From NCBI RefSeq assembly GCF_900142195.1, contig NZ_FRAB01000003.1:62001-126000 (forward strand): a DNA stretch of 64,000 bases, read 5' to 3'. Below the pieces are notes generated by a model. It was not told the origin of the DNA. It worked only from the letters and a program-made list of their open reading frames with translations, and made no database searches. Below are positions 63,371-64,000 of the stretch, one piece after another. Source of the stretch: Paraburkholderia terricola (GTDB lineage: Bacteria > Pseudomonadota > Gammaproteobacteria > Burkholderiales > Burkholderiaceae). The position numbers and the translations under genes were made by a program. Positions within the stretch are counted from its first letter, which is position 1. Every line of letters starts with the position of its first letter.

Positions 63371-63772
63371 ATGTCCGCTGTCTCATCCATTCCCTTTGCC
63401 GATAGCGCCGCGGCGCTCGTCCACTTCAGCGCGTCGCTGACATTCGAAACCGATTGCGCCGACGTCCACGCGGCACTCGTGGCCGACGACCCGCGTTCGG
63501 TCGATTTCGTGCTGCTCGACGTGCGCAGTCCCGCGCATTTCTCGCGCGGACATGTGCCAGGCGCAGTGAATCTGCCGCACGGCAAGATCGTGGCGTCGAA
63601 GCTTGCCGGATATCCGCCCGATACGCTCTTCGTCACCTATTGCGCGGGCCCTCACTGCAATGGAGCAACGCGCGCCGCAATCCGGCTCGCCCAGCTCGGC
63701 CGCCCGGTCAAGATCATGATCGGCGGCATGACAGGCTGGCTCGACGAGGGGTTTGCTGTCACGGGAACCTGA
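63371..63772 (+). CDS. Rhodanese-like sulfurtransferase
   Basis: This 133-residue single rhodanese domain has DFVLLDVRSPAHFSRGHVPGA and NLPHGKI. Its active-site loop is YCAGPHCNGAT, with catalytic Cys91. GGAG precedes the ATG at 63371. The pairing with a downstream FtrA/GlxA-type regulator is common in Burkholderiales and appears unrelated to the cluster before it. Confidence 0.9.
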   Translation: MSAVSSIPFADSAAALVHFSASLTFETDCADVHAALVADDPRSVDFVLLDVRSPAHFSRGHVPGAVNLPHGKIVASKLAGYPPDTLFVTYCAGPHCNGATRAAIRLAQLGRPVKIMIGGMTGWLDEGFAVTGT

Positions 63773-63888
63773 TCACGTCGCGCGCGGCTTATTACCTCGG
63801 GTCTTTTATCGTGAGCGGGAAACAGCGGTGTCTCCATCCGGTGCGCTGGATAACTGGCGCAATCGCCGATCTCCGGTAACATCGCGCC

Positions 63889-64000
63889 ATGCACAATCAT
63901 CTCGTCGTCGCGCTGGCTTACGACCGGCTTTGCACATTCGAATTCGGCTGCGTGACCGAGCTGTTCGCGCTCGAGCGCCCCGAGCTCGGCGTCGACTGGT
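63889..64000 (+). CDS. FtrA/GlxA-type transcriptional regulator, N-terminal part
   Basis: Only 37 residues lie in the window. HNHLVVALAYDRLCTFEFG and CVTELFALERPELGVDW match the start of FtrA-like proteins, which have a DJ-1/PfpI-type domain and a C-terminal AraC helix-turn-helix. The gene runs off the right edge. It probably regulates the rhodanese gene. Confidence 0.75.
   Translation, partial: MHNHLVVALAYDRLCTFEFGCVTELFALERPELGVDW

Overview
The window is high-GC chromosomal DNA of a Burkholderiales-type beta-proteobacterium, most likely Paraburkholderia or Burkholderia. The clues are strong G/C third-position use, many LysR, GntR and IclR regulators, a complete C-P lyase operon and a beta-ketoadipate thiolase. 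No rRNA, tRNA, CRISPR array, insertion sequence or phage gene was recognised. Most of it is a chain of independent catabolic and housekeeping operons. A strictly co-oriented block at 49.6-63.1 kb looks like an undescribed biosynthetic gene cluster.

Layout. 0.2-3.8 kb: a small membrane protein, then a PotD-like periplasmic binding protein translationally coupled to a membrane diguanylate cyclase, an arrangement like the NspS/MbaA polyamine sensor pair. 3.8-10.2 kb: hexuronate/aldonate catabolism (fructuronate reductase family, D-mannonate dehydratase, L-idonate dehydrogenase-like enzyme, MFS transporter, GntR regulator). 10.3-18.4 kb: phosphonate C-P lyase core phnGHIJKLM, with divergent phnF, a DUF1045 gene and phnN. 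18.4-21.5 kb: LysR regulator, M20 amidohydrolase, IclR regulator of the PcaR type. 21.7-28.7 kb: a complete L-threonate/D-erythronate pathway (GntR, ltnD, otnK, otnC, MFS, otnI, denD). 28.7-30.4 kb: orphan pcaF with its own promoter, operator-like repeats and terminator.

30.4-45.4 kb is mixed: a two-repeat periplasmic protein; a DUF2917 gene behind a putative leader peptide and terminator; a lipoprotein phosphatase with a passenger-like beta domain; an orphan histidine kinase; LysR/oxidoreductase pairs; an acyltransferase; an aspartate carbamoyltransferase with an N-terminal helix-turn-helix; a DapA-like aldolase preceded by two mutually exclusive hairpins; and an M23 peptidase, coiled-coil and bactofilin operon. 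45.9-49.1 kb holds an MFS exporter, a protein of unknown function and an HxlR regulator.

49.58-63.14 kb: eleven genes on one strand behind an AT-richer promoter region. They encode a 2Fe-2S ferredoxin, two haem-oxygenase-like diiron proteins, three consecutive ATP-grasp ligases, a PLP decarboxylase, a NodU/TobZ-type carbamoyltransferase, an amidohydrolase-like protein without its metal site but with an in-frame NGT repeat, a large SGNH-hydrolase-like protein and a divergent SDR. There is no PKS or NRPS. The set suggests a small amide-linked, oxidised and carbamoylated metabolite; the product cannot be read from the sequence. The window ends with a rhodanese and the start of an FtrA/GlxA-type regulator.
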